From: Deltaproteobacteria bacterium
Lineage (GTDB): Bacteria; Desulfobacterota; DSM-4660; Desulfatiglandales; HGW-15
DNA length: 5,381 nucleotides
Direction: 5' to 3'
Assembly (NCBI GenBank): GCA_030671095.1
Contig: DAOVAK010000233.1
Span: forward strand, 1-5,381
The position numbers and the translations under genes are program-made. Each line of letters opens with the position of its first letter. The stretch's first letter is position 1. The notes under the pieces were generated by a model. The model was not told the origin of the DNA. It was given only the letters and a program-made list of their open reading frames with translations, and did not search any database. Below, piece by piece: positions 1 through 5,296 of this stretch.

Positions 1-331
1 TGGTACTGCTTTCTGCGAAAATGAGACGCCTTTCTGGACAGAGTATAATCCCTTTCTTGGCCCTTTCGCTCGGTTCAACCCTTAGAACGTCTTCACCTTT
101 GAATTTGATCACCCCGGTCAGCGTTATCCTCTCTCCACCTCTCATTGCCTCTTTCTTTTTTACGTCAAAGATGATTCCAGAGATGCAAAACATGAGAGAG
201 GATTTGCCAGCACTGTTAGAGCCGAAAACCCCCACGATTTGGCCTTCACTGACTTCAAGGTTCACATTATTGACGGCCACTGCGTTTTCATAAAACAGCA
301 TCAGATCTTTGACCTGTAGGATGGTGCTCAC
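1..331 (-). CDS. livF: Branched-chain amino acid type ABC transporter, ATP-binding protein LivF (3'-truncated by window edge)
   Basis: This is the N-terminal 110 residues of the second ATPase of a Liv/HAAT importer, which would bind LivM/LivH on the cytoplasmic face and hydrolyse ATP. The start is a GTG at 331-329 whose bases overlap the livG stop (GTGA, 4-base overlap), with GGAGGA about 9 bases upstream, so translational coupling is likely. Visible motifs are an aromatic A-loop Tyr14, a Walker A GSNSAGKS at residues 37-44 (Ser in place of the usual Gly in NGAGK) and the LivF-type CPERRLIF at 98-105, equivalent to the family's VPEGRxxF. LivF proteins are usually about 235 residues, so the signature, Walker B and H-loop lie outside the window. 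Between the Walker A helix and the GVIKFKGED strand there are about 13 more residues than in typical LivF (Lys/Arg/Glu-rich, residues 54-72). Identity as LivF rather than LivG rests on its position and the PER(R) motif. The substrate cannot be read from this subunit. Confidence 0.9.
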   Translation of the reverse strand, partial: MSTILQVKDLMLFYENAVAVNNVNLEVSEGQIVGVFGSNSAGKSSLMFCISGIIFDVKKKEAMRGGERITLTGVIKFKGEDVLRVEPSERAKKGIILCPERRLIFAESST

Positions 332-1092
332 AGCTCTAATTCCTCCCCCAGATATGCGCGCCTCACCTTTTCGTCCTGCATAACCTGATCTGGTTTGCCT
401 TCGGCGAGCTTTACACCGAAGTCAATCACCACCACCCTATCGGCTACGCTGAAGAGCTCCCTTAGCCTGTGCTCGATCATTAATAGGGTTACGCCCTTCA
501 TCCTGAGCCGCTCCAGAAGAGGGACCATGCTCGCGATTTCGCTCATGCTCAATCCCGAGAACACCTCGTCACAGATGATGACCTCGGGCCGCAGGGCCAG
601 GCACCGGGCAAGCTCGAGTCTCTTGAGATAACCCAGAGGAAGTGCAGAAGCGAGTTTGTATGGGACATAGGCATCCCGCTCAAAGCCAACTTCTTCAAGC
701 AGATCTATAGCCACTGCATCCCGGTCTCCTCCTCTACTGCCAGCAAATCGCCGAGCCCTTGGTGACCACAGGGGCACGATGAGGCTCTTGTATGCCTTCA
801 GGCTGGGATATGGTCTTACGATCTGGAAGGTCCGGGTAACCCCGAGCTCAGCGATTTTGTAAGGGGGCAGTCCGCTGAGTCTCTTATCCCTGAAAAGCAC
901 CTCACCCGAATCCGGTTTGGTAAAGCCTGTAATGGCATTCACGATGGTGGTTTTGCCCGCACCATTGGGACCAATGAGCCCTAGGACTTCCCCTTCCATT
1001 AAATCAAAGGTCAGGTCGTTTACAGCGACGACCCCGCCAAAGGACTTCTTGATATTCTTCACTCTGATAAGCGGTCCTTTTTCATCCCTCAT
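328..1092 (-). CDS. livG: Branched-chain amino acid type ABC transporter, ATP-binding protein LivG
   Basis: This is the first cytoplasmic ATPase of the Liv/HAAT importer, 254 residues, a normal family length. I chose the ATG at 1092, which lies 5 bases after the livM stop with an AAAGGTG ribosome-binding site 8 bases ahead. The frame can be extended to a TTG at 1113, but that codon has no Shine-Dalgarno. Residue positions from this ATG: Walker A GPNGAGKT 41-48, Q-loop TFQ ending at Gln90, degenerate signature LPLGYLKRLELAR at about 151-163 instead of LSGGQ, Walker B VIICDE with catalytic Glu176, D-loop SGLS about 179-182, H-loop His208 in MIEHRL. The EHRL...VADRVVVID...AEG tail is typical of LivG. 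The DEV (not DEP) after Walker B and the altered signature are, as I recall, tolerated in some LivG subfamilies. All catalytic residues are present, so it should be active. Confidence 0.95.
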   Translation of the reverse strand: MRDEKGPLIRVKNIKKSFGGVVAVNDLTFDLMEGEVLGLIGPNGAGKTTIVNAITGFTKPDSGEVLFRDKRLSGLPPYKIAELGVTRTFQIVRPYPSLKAYKSLIVPLWSPRARRFAGSRGGDRDAVAIDLLEEVGFERDAYVPYKLASALPLGYLKRLELARCLALRPEVIICDEVFSGLSMSEIASMVPLLERLRMKGVTLLMIEHRLRELFSVADRVVVIDFGVKLAEGKPDQVMQDEKVRRAYLGEELEL

Positions 1093-1097
1093 CTGAA

Positions 1098-2111
1098 CTA
1101 CACCTTTACCCAATGTTCAAATTGGTGGTATTTGCGGCCTACCCAATTCAGCAGCCCCTCTGGCTTAAAGAGGATAAATGCTACGAGGACGACGCAATAG
1201 AGAACGACCCTGAGCTGTCCAAACCCACGCAGTGCCTCTGACAAAGGGGCCAATATAAAGGCCCCGAGTGCGGGTCCCGCCAGGGTCCCGGGCCCACCCA
1301 TTATCGCCGCTGCAATAGGCATTATGGTAAAATCCATGGCGAAAAGAGACACGCCAACAAACCCGGAAAAATGTGAGACGTAGGCGCCGGCAAAGCACCC
1401 TATTAGGGTTGCGATAAAAAGCGCATATATCTTTACCCGGGTAATGTTTACCGCAGAGGCCAAAACGGCCTGATCATTATCCTTTACACCTGCGAAGACA
1501 AGCCCGATATCCTCACCACACAGCCTCCTCAGAGCGAAGATGGAAACAAGCACCACCACCATAATGAGATATACGCCAACCCACGCGTTGGGAAAGCCCG
1601 CAACTGGGCTTAACCCCTCAGTGCCCCTGAAAAGACCGGTTGCTAAAATGATACTCGTGCCCAAGAAGGGGAACATAAATGTGACTACGGCGAAGTAAAT
1701 GCCTCGAAGTGGCAGGCAGGGGAGCCAAAACAGCGTGCAAATTACTGCGCCTCCAAAGGTCCCGATGGGTATGGTCAGAACCACTGGCCAGCCGAGGTAG
1801 AAATTTAGTGAACCGGATATGTAGCCACCAACCCCGACCATGAATGCGCCGCCGATGCAGACCAGCCCTACGCGCTCGGCCAGGAAATCATACGAAATGG
1901 CAAGCAGGGCATAAACGGCTGCAAAACACAAAACCCTCTGCCAGTAAAGGCTTGGCACAAGCAAAGGCGCAACGAGTAGCACGAGGACCAATCCCGCTCT
2001 GGGCGCTAATAGGTACCCTATCTCACGCCAGGAGTTAACAGCATACAGGCCCTCTGTTCGTGCCTTTATGCCACGATCAAGCCTTTCCTTGCGTCTTTCC
2101 TCATCTACCAT
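1098..2111 (-). CDS. livM: Branched-chain amino acid type ABC transporter, permease LivM
   Basis: This is the second channel-forming permease of the Liv/HAAT importer, 337 residues, in the inner membrane. The ATG at 2111 is two bases after the livH stop (TAG, 2116-2114) and is preceded by GGAGGAAAGGG, giving a good ribosome-binding site. The open frame runs further upstream to 2312 but that part lies inside livH and has no family-like sequence. A charged N-terminal segment (residues 1-35) is followed by hydrophobic helices from about residue 38. Family landmarks are GLVCIGGAFMVGVGGY (83-97), LPLRGIYFAVVTFMF (about 133-147), the cytoplasmic coupling loop GLVFAGVKDNDQAVLASAVNITRVKIYA (203-230), where the ATPase docks, GGPGTLAGPALGAF (272-285) and the C-terminal FKPEGLL (315-321). 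The loop has GVKDND where many homologues have AIREDE, so it is a divergent member. It works with LivH, LivG and LivF encoded in the same operon. Confidence 0.94.
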   Translation of the reverse strand: MVDEERRKERLDRGIKARTEGLYAVNSWREIGYLLAPRAGLVLVLLVAPLLVPSLYWQRVLCFAAVYALLAISYDFLAERVGLVCIGGAFMVGVGGYISGSLNFYLGWPVVLTIPIGTFGGAVICTLFWLPCLPLRGIYFAVVTFMFPFLGTSIILATGLFRGTEGLSPVAGFPNAWVGVYLIMVVVLVSIFALRRLCGEDIGLVFAGVKDNDQAVLASAVNITRVKIYALFIATLIGCFAGAYVSHFSGFVGVSLFAMDFTIMPIAAAIMGGPGTLAGPALGAFILAPLSEALRGFGQLRVVLYCVVLVAFILFKPEGLLNWVGRKYHQFEHWVKV

Positions 2112-2113
2112 CC

Positions 2114-2998
2114 CTAGACCCTTTCCTCCAGCTCCTTCTGCTTGCCCAAGAGCCCTGAAGGTCTCACAATCAGAATAAGAATAATGAGCCCAAAGATGAG
2201 CACATTGTTCCACATGGTCCCACCAAAGGCGGACATAATGGTTGTCCCAAGGCCAAGGACAAGGGCGGCAAGCAAGGTGCCTGCCCAACTGCCCAGCCCC
2301 CCGATGACGCATACAGCAATGGCATGGGTCAATACATGATACCCTGACTCAACGTTCACATTGCCTAAAGGCATAATAGCTACGGCAGCTATCCCAGCCA
2401 GGGCTGAGCCAATGGCTAACGCAACAAGAGCCATGCGATCGGAGTTTATGCCTATCATCAAAGCGGCTCGCTCATTTTGTGCCATGGCTTTGAGGGCCAA
2501 TCCGATTCGATGATAGTGGGTGAAGAGCCATGTGCAACCGAGAATGAGCACCCCCAGTGCGATGATGAGTAGACGATGAATATCTATCATCAGCCAGGAT
2601 GTGGACACCACCCCGTCATAGAACGGCGGCAGCACATAGCCCGGTCCGATGAACCCCTTGAATCCACCAATCCCCTGCAAACGTAACCCTTCCAGGATTG
2701 CCAGGGCGATAGCAAAGGACACAATGATTTCTGATATGGGCATGCCTCTGACCCGGATCATGACAAAGCGATATATGGCCATGCCGGCCAGGGAAACGAT
2801 AATGAGGGAAATGAGGATGCTCAGCCAGAAGGGTAGGCCAGCATTATTCATGAAGCTCCAGGTGATGAATCCTGTCACAACATATAATGCCCCGTGAGCG
2901 AAGTTGGGTAGCCTGCTAATGCCATAAACAAAGGAAAATCCGACGGCCATCAAGAAAAATATCATGCCGTTTACCAATCCATAGACGATCACGTCCAC
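2114..2998 (-). CDS. livH: Branched-chain amino acid type ABC transporter, permease LivH
   Basis: This is the first permease subunit of the Liv/HAAT importer, 294 residues, polytopic inner-membrane protein. The start is the GTG at 2998 (read as Met), supported by a near-perfect AGGAGGT seven bases upstream. Family landmarks are the N-terminal NGMIFFLMAVGFSFVYG helix, LPNFAHGALYVVTGF (30-44; the family's NFAHG motif), the cytoplasmic coupling loop RIGLALKAMAQNERAALMIGIN (164-185), the conserved VCVIGGLGSWAGTLLAALVLGL (229-250) and the terminal VRPSGLLGK (278-286). It is the first gene of the operon. The substrate-binding protein gene that often precedes livH is not present upstream, so the ligand (branched-chain amino acid, other amino acid, amide or aromatic acid) cannot be inferred. 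Transcription probably begins at the promoter near 3307-3335. Confidence 0.95.
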   Translation of the reverse strand: MDVIVYGLVNGMIFFLMAVGFSFVYGISRLPNFAHGALYVVTGFITWSFMNNAGLPFWLSILISLIIVSLAGMAIYRFVMIRVRGMPISEIIVSFAIALAILEGLRLQGIGGFKGFIGPGYVLPPFYDGVVSTSWLMIDIHRLLIIALGVLILGCTWLFTHYHRIGLALKAMAQNERAALMIGINSDRMALVALAIGSALAGIAAVAIMPLGNVNVESGYHVLTHAIAVCVIGGLGSWAGTLLAALVLGLGTTIMSAFGGTMWNNVLIFGLIILILIVRPSGLLGKQKELEERV

Positions 2999-3005
2999 GG
3001 CTGCT

Positions 3006-3012
3006 ACCTCCT
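3006..3012 (-). promoter_or_regulatory. Strong Shine-Dalgarno of livH
   Basis: On the minus strand this reads AGGAGGT, a perfect match to the anti-Shine-Dalgarno end of 16S rRNA, with seven bases between it and the GTG at 2998. It decides the livH start: the next in-frame GTG (2992) and the first ATG (residue 12) lie too far away. Confidence 0.85.
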
Positions 3013-3098
3013 AAGCCAAGAATCCTGCCCTAGAGATTAGGCCTTCAGTTGGTCCCGAACGGGGGTTGAACCAGCCACTGATTGCTTCGGACTTTTCC

Positions 3099-3206
3099 TG
3101 GAGTAATGGAGTAGTGGAGCAATGGAGTGATGAAAAAACAAATGGCGGAACTTCAGAATAAAATCTTTACCCAACACTCCAGTACTCCGATACTCCAACA
3201 CTCCGT
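3099..3206. repeat. Hairpin made of two opposed arrays of four 8-bp GGAGT units
   Basis: The left arm (3099-3130) is four tandem 8-mers: TGGAGTAA, TGGAGTAG, TGGAGCAA, TGGAGTGA. The right arm (3175-3206) is four 8-mers in the opposite sense: CACTCCAG, TACTCCGA, TACTCCAA, CACTCCGT. Aligned over 34 bases, the left arm matches the reverse complement of the right arm at 26 positions, and several mismatches would be G-U pairs in RNA, so a long stem around a loop of about 44 bases is possible. It sits in the presumed untranslated leader of livH. I recall similar TGGAGTAnTGGAGTA intergenic repeats from deltaproteobacterial genomes, but could not check this. It has no transposase and no terminal T-run, so it is more like a dispersed repeat family than a classical terminator. 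Confidence 0.75.
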
Positions 3207-3306
3207 TTCACCCGGCCTCTCCAATGGCAAAGGCAGACAACATTAACTGCGCCCACAGGAGTTGTATTTCTGGGGCTTCTGAACGTGCCGTTGGAGTTTC
3301 CCGAAT
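3207..3306. other. Gene-free stretch (livH leader)
   Basis: I see no convincing gene, RNA or repeat here. The stretch lies between the GGAGT hairpin and the livH promoter and would be transcribed as part of a roughly 300-base livH leader. The only plus-strand reading frame with an ATG (3224-3358, 44 codons) has no ribosome-binding site and no recognisable sequence. Confidence 0.5.
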
Positions 3307-3335
3307 ATATAATAAGGTAAAGTCTACTCTGTCAA
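3307..3335 (-). promoter_or_regulatory. Putative sigma70-type promoter for the livHMGF operon
   Basis: On the minus strand a perfect -35 hexamer TTGACA (3335-3330) is followed 17 bases later by TTATAT (3312-3307). An overlapping TATTAT (3314-3309) gives a 15-base spacing and a better -10 match. The region between and downstream is AT-rich. Transcription would start near position 3300, about 300 bases before the livH GTG, leaving a long leader that includes the GGAGT hairpin. It is the best promoter-like sequence upstream of livH. No operator is recognisable. Confidence 0.55.
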
Positions 3336-3396
3336 CCTGGATCTTTCTGTCGGCCTAGATATTTGGGTGCAGCTTAAGAGGATTTAACGTATCCAC

Positions 3397-3510
3397 AAAA
3401 CAGGGGGACGCTGGTAAATAAGTAAATAAGTTAGCCCTGAAGCGCTGAAAAGCAAGTAACTTTAAAAACTTAACCGAAGTTTCTTACTTATTTACCAGCG
3501 TCCCCCTTTT
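3397..3510. repeat. REP/MITE-like palindromic element with 23-bp perfect inverted ends
   Basis: The arms at 3403-3425 (beginning GGGGGACGCTGGTAAATAAG) and 3484-3506 (ending CAGCGTCCCCC) are perfect reverse complements over 23 bp. They are flanked by A4 on the left and T4 on the right, and enclose a 58-base AT-rich centre. Inside the left arm the 8-mer TAAATAAG is repeated (3415-3422, 3423-3430). The GGGGGACG end followed by an AT-rich stem is reminiscent of the palindromes associated with IS200-like Y1 (RAYT) transposases. That assignment is from memory of the pattern, and no transposase is encoded nearby. No clear flanking target duplication is visible. It ends about 90 bases before the start codon of the downstream gene. 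In RNA it could form a very stable hairpin, and its right end is followed by TTTT, so it might also terminate transcription entering from the left. Confidence 0.8.
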
Positions 3511-3515
3511 GGTGG

Positions 3516-3545
3516 TTGCAATCAAGTGATGAAATAGGGTACATT
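3516..3545 (+). promoter_or_regulatory. Weak candidate promoter for the CQLGxF gene
   Basis: TTGCAA (3516-3521) and TACATT (3540-3545) are separated by 18 bases, and each matches the sigma70 consensus at four of six positions. If used, transcription would start about 50 bases before the ATG at 3603. The match is weak and is offered only because nothing better is visible between the palindromic element and the gene. Confidence 0.22.
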
Positions 3546-3602
3546 CTGAAAATAGACGCGGAGGGAAACCCCGCAGAAAATCAAATTTTTGGAGTTGATC
3601 TC

Positions 3603-4037
3603 ATGACTCGAGAAGACAAAGGACACTACGCGAAAAAGCATCCATCGGACCGCAAAATCGATGAGAAACTCGCTGAGGCAGTCAAAGGCCGCATATCAGA
3701 AGGGAAGATATCCTGTGCTGCCGCCTTTAGGATTGCCAATGATCTAGAGGTTTCACCCCTTCAGGTGGGTTTCACCATTGACGTTCTGGAAATTCCTTTA
3801 ACCAAATGTCAGTTGGGCCTTTTCGGGTATAAACCGAATAAAGGATTCGTCAAGCCGGCTGAATCGGTGTCATCTGCTTTGGAAGATGCCATTCGCCAGG
3901 CTTTGGTCAATGATCGCCTTTCCTGTGCCGCCGCTTGGGAGATCGCTGAAAGGCTCGGTGTTGGCAAAGTGGATGTGACCGCTACCTGCAATGCGCTCAA
4001 GATCAAGATCTCTTCCTGCCAGTTGGGAACTTTCTAA
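3603..4037 (+). CDS. Hypothetical protein with two tandem SCAAA...CQLGxF helix-turn-helix-like modules
   Basis: The function is not known to me. The chosen ATG at 3603 has GGAG (3591-3594) eight bases upstream and gives 144 residues. The frame stays open back to a TTG at 3516 and on into the palindromic element, but without a ribosome-binding site. The protein is an internal duplication: residues 20-74 and 90-144 align without gaps and share 20 of 55 residues. Each module has SCAAAxxIAxxLxV followed by a second helix and ends CQLGxF. The paired cysteines are Cys38/Cys69 and Cys108/Cys139, both 31 apart, with period 70. The A-x3-IA-x2-L-x-V pattern resembles a small helix-turn-helix, so DNA binding is possible. 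Paired cysteines could instead bind metal or form a redox or Fe-S site. There is no signal peptide or membrane helix, so it should be cytoplasmic. I recall similar short hypotheticals ending CQLG(x)F in anaerobic bacteria but cannot name a family. It is transcribed divergently from livH and convergently with the EamA gene. Confidence 0.85.
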   Translation: MTREDKGHYAKKHPSDRKIDEKLAEAVKGRISEGKISCAAAFRIANDLEVSPLQVGFTIDVLEIPLTKCQLGLFGYKPNKGFVKPAESVSSALEDAIRQALVNDRLSCAAAWEIAERLGVGKVDVTATCNALKIKISSCQLGTF

Positions 4038-4042
4038 ATACC

Positions 4043-4065
4043 TGGCAATCTCTCGCCACTTTTTT
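4043..4065 (+). terminator. Weak possible terminator after the CQLGxF gene
   Basis: A TGGC/GCCA stem (4043-4046 with 4055-4058, loop of eight) is followed by C and six T residues (4060-4065), six bases after the stop codon. Only four base pairs are present, so this is a marginal intrinsic terminator. A second small stem, GGGAA/TTCCC (4091-4105), follows. Confidence 0.3.
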
Positions 4066-4104
4066 AAGGCCCTATCTTTTGAGCCTCTTTGGGAATTGGG
4101 TTCC

Positions 4105-4257
4105 CGTCATTGCGAGGAGTCCTGCCCGCGCGGGACGAACTATATCTATTACAGTGGCTACTTGTTTTTCATACCTGCGGCGTAATTAAAGTATCCGGAA
4201 CAACCAGGTCTGGGCCAGAGATTGCTTCCCCCGCTCTTCAGCGGGGTCGCAATGACA
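4105..4257. repeat. Inverted pair of CGTCATTGCGA-type palindromic repeats (BIME-like)
   Basis: Two half-units face each other. The left copy (4105-4146) reads CGTCATTGCGA, then a GC-rich palindromic core (CCCGCGCGGG at 4125-4134), then GACGAAC...ATCT. The right copy, read on the minus strand from 4257 to 4217, starts TGTCATTGCGA, has a 7-bp stem CCCCGCT/AGCGGGG closed by a four-base loop (4229-4246), then GAAGCAATCTC. GTCATTGCGA (4106-4115) and TCGCAATGAC (4247-4256) are perfect reverse complements. This 'CGTCATTGCGAG...AAGCAATCT' unit is, to my recollection, a widespread dispersed palindrome in several bacterial lineages. It fills the space between two convergent genes, where such repeats commonly sit, and may protect mRNA ends, but there is no T-run to make it an intrinsic terminator. 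Confidence 0.75.
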
Positions 4258-4312
4258 GTGTGCGCATTTATCAAATGTCTCGTCTTATCTAAGGCTGGAT
4301 GGGATAAGTGCG

Positions 4313-5173
4313 TCAAAGCTTTAGCAAGATGATGGAGACAACGGTCAAGGAAATGCCAAGAAGCCTTGAGGGCGTCAGTTTCTCCCTGTAAATCAGGGCA
4401 GACAAAGTGATGGCGATAATGAAATGCATACCTATTATGGAAGAGATGATAGAAAGCGGTCCCGTCGAGAGTGCTTTAAGATATGAATAGTAGCCTACAA
4501 AATTGATCAGGCCCATGGCAAAACCGATAAGTAGCGCATCTTTTGGGTTTTCATTTGCCTCTTCTGTTTGCAGCCTCTTTCTCATTCCGAGAGCGAAAAC
4601 GCTTGAAGCTATATACGAGATGGCAATAAAGGCCATTTTGTTTGTGTGCATGGCGGCAAATTTGCTCGAAATTATAGCTACGGCACCGGCTATTAGGGCA
4701 ACGAATATGCACAGAAAGCCCGTTTTTCTTCTTCCATAGGACGACGTCTCATCACTAAAATCCCTTGTTAAGAGGACGATTACCACCATAGCGAGTACGA
4801 TGCCTATGACCTGATAAAAAGATGGACGATCTTTGAAAAAGAGGATGGAAAATATGACCACGAAGACAGCACTCAGCCTGATAATCGGATAGGCGACACT
4901 GGCAGGAATATTCTTCAACGCCTCTATGTGAGTGACCGTGGCCAAGAGAAAAGCGACGCTATTTACCAGGCCAATAAACAACAGAAATCGGAGATTCGTA
5001 ACTGTCTCTTCTAAGACGAGAAAGAGGACTGAACTCAAAACAGCTACAGTGGCCATGAAAGAGAAGGTTGTCCAGGCCGTATTGCATCTTTTTTCAGCAG
5101 AGACCTTGTACAAGAATCTCTGCGTACCCATAAGAAACAAAGCAATAATTGCGAAGCTGTACCAAGTTTCCAT
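4313..5173 (-). CDS. EamA/DMT-superfamily permease (drug/metabolite transporter), substrate unknown
   Basis: This is an inner-membrane permease of 286 residues, the usual length for a 10-helix EamA-type transporter. I chose the ATG at 5173 (METWYSFAIIALF...), which places the first helix at the N-terminus and has GGAAG five bases upstream. The frame extends to a TTG at 5236, but those 21 residues are polar and atypical. The two EamA repeats are visible. Residues 1-137 contain EALKNIPASVAYPIIRLSAV (85-104) and end in the helix GIVLAMVVIVLL. Residues 151-286 contain the equivalent KALSTGPLSIISSIIGMHFI (233-252) and end in LLGISLTVVSIILLKL. The repeats are separated by a charged loop (138-150) and a second polar loop lies at about 198-212. 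Family members export or exchange amino acids, sugars or other metabolites, and nothing here shows which. It is monocistronic in the window, converging on the CQLGxF gene. Confidence 0.9.
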   Translation of the reverse strand: METWYSFAIIALFLMGTQRFLYKVSAEKRCNTAWTTFSFMATVAVLSSVLFLVLEETVTNLRFLLFIGLVNSVAFLLATVTHIEALKNIPASVAYPIIRLSAVFVVIFSILFFKDRPSFYQVIGIVLAMVVIVLLTRDFSDETSSYGRRKTGFLCIFVALIAGAVAIISSKFAAMHTNKMAFIAISYIASSVFALGMRKRLQTEEANENPKDALLIGFAMGLINFVGYYSYLKALSTGPLSIISSIIGMHFIIAITLSALIYREKLTPSRLLGISLTVVSIILLKL

Positions 5174-5271
5174 GCATTCTTCCAAACGGCTAAATCTGCC
5201 GCTTCCCCAACTTTCCCCTTTGATTACCCAACACAATTAACTACTATCTATTTGATAAGATTTCAACGCGT

Positions 5272-5296
5272 TATAAAATCGCTTCACGATTTTATA
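5272..5296. promoter_or_regulatory. Perfect 10-bp inverted repeat upstream of the EamA gene
   Basis: TATAAAATCG (5272-5281) and CGATTTTATA (5287-5296) are perfect reverse complements separated by CTTCA. The element lies about 100 bases upstream of the permease ATG, in an AT-rich, gene-free stretch, next to an AACGCGTT palindrome (5265-5272). It could be an operator (its ends contain TATAAA, similar to a -10 box), a hairpin, or the end of a transcript from outside the window. No strong T-run follows on either strand, so a simple terminator is less likely. Downstream on the minus strand TTGAAA (5266-5261) is a possible -35 box but no good -10 box is found at the right spacing. Confidence 0.45.

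Noticed and set aside
21..293. Plus-strand 90-codon open frame
   Set aside because: It lies antisense to livF, which carries clear ABC ATPase motifs. Its product shows no recognisable domain.
2112..2312. N-terminal extension of LivM to an upstream start at 2312
   Set aside because: The extension overlaps the livH coding sequence by 199 bases, its residues are not family-like, and a well-placed ribosome-binding site serves the ATG at 2111.
3047..3077. tRNA 3'-end-like sequence on the minus strand (GGTTCAACC ... GGGACCA)
   Set aside because: It has a TTCAA loop-like core and a CCA-like end, but the T-stem does not pair and there is no anticodon, D-arm or matching acceptor strand further along. 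At most a chance likeness or a tiny remnant.
3224..3358. 44-codon plus-strand frame starting ATG in the livH leader region
   Set aside because: It has no Shine-Dalgarno and no recognisable sequence, and it overlaps the livH promoter candidate on the other strand.
3397..3510. Possible CRISPR or phage attachment interpretation of the repeated palindromes
   Set aside because: The repeats are inverted pairs with unlike spacers in single copy. There are no regularly spaced direct repeats and no cas or integrase gene.
4932..5240. 102-codon plus-strand frame at the right end
   Set aside because: It is antisense to the start of the EamA permease, lysine/arginine-rich and without a recognisable domain, typical of a shadow of a membrane protein gene.
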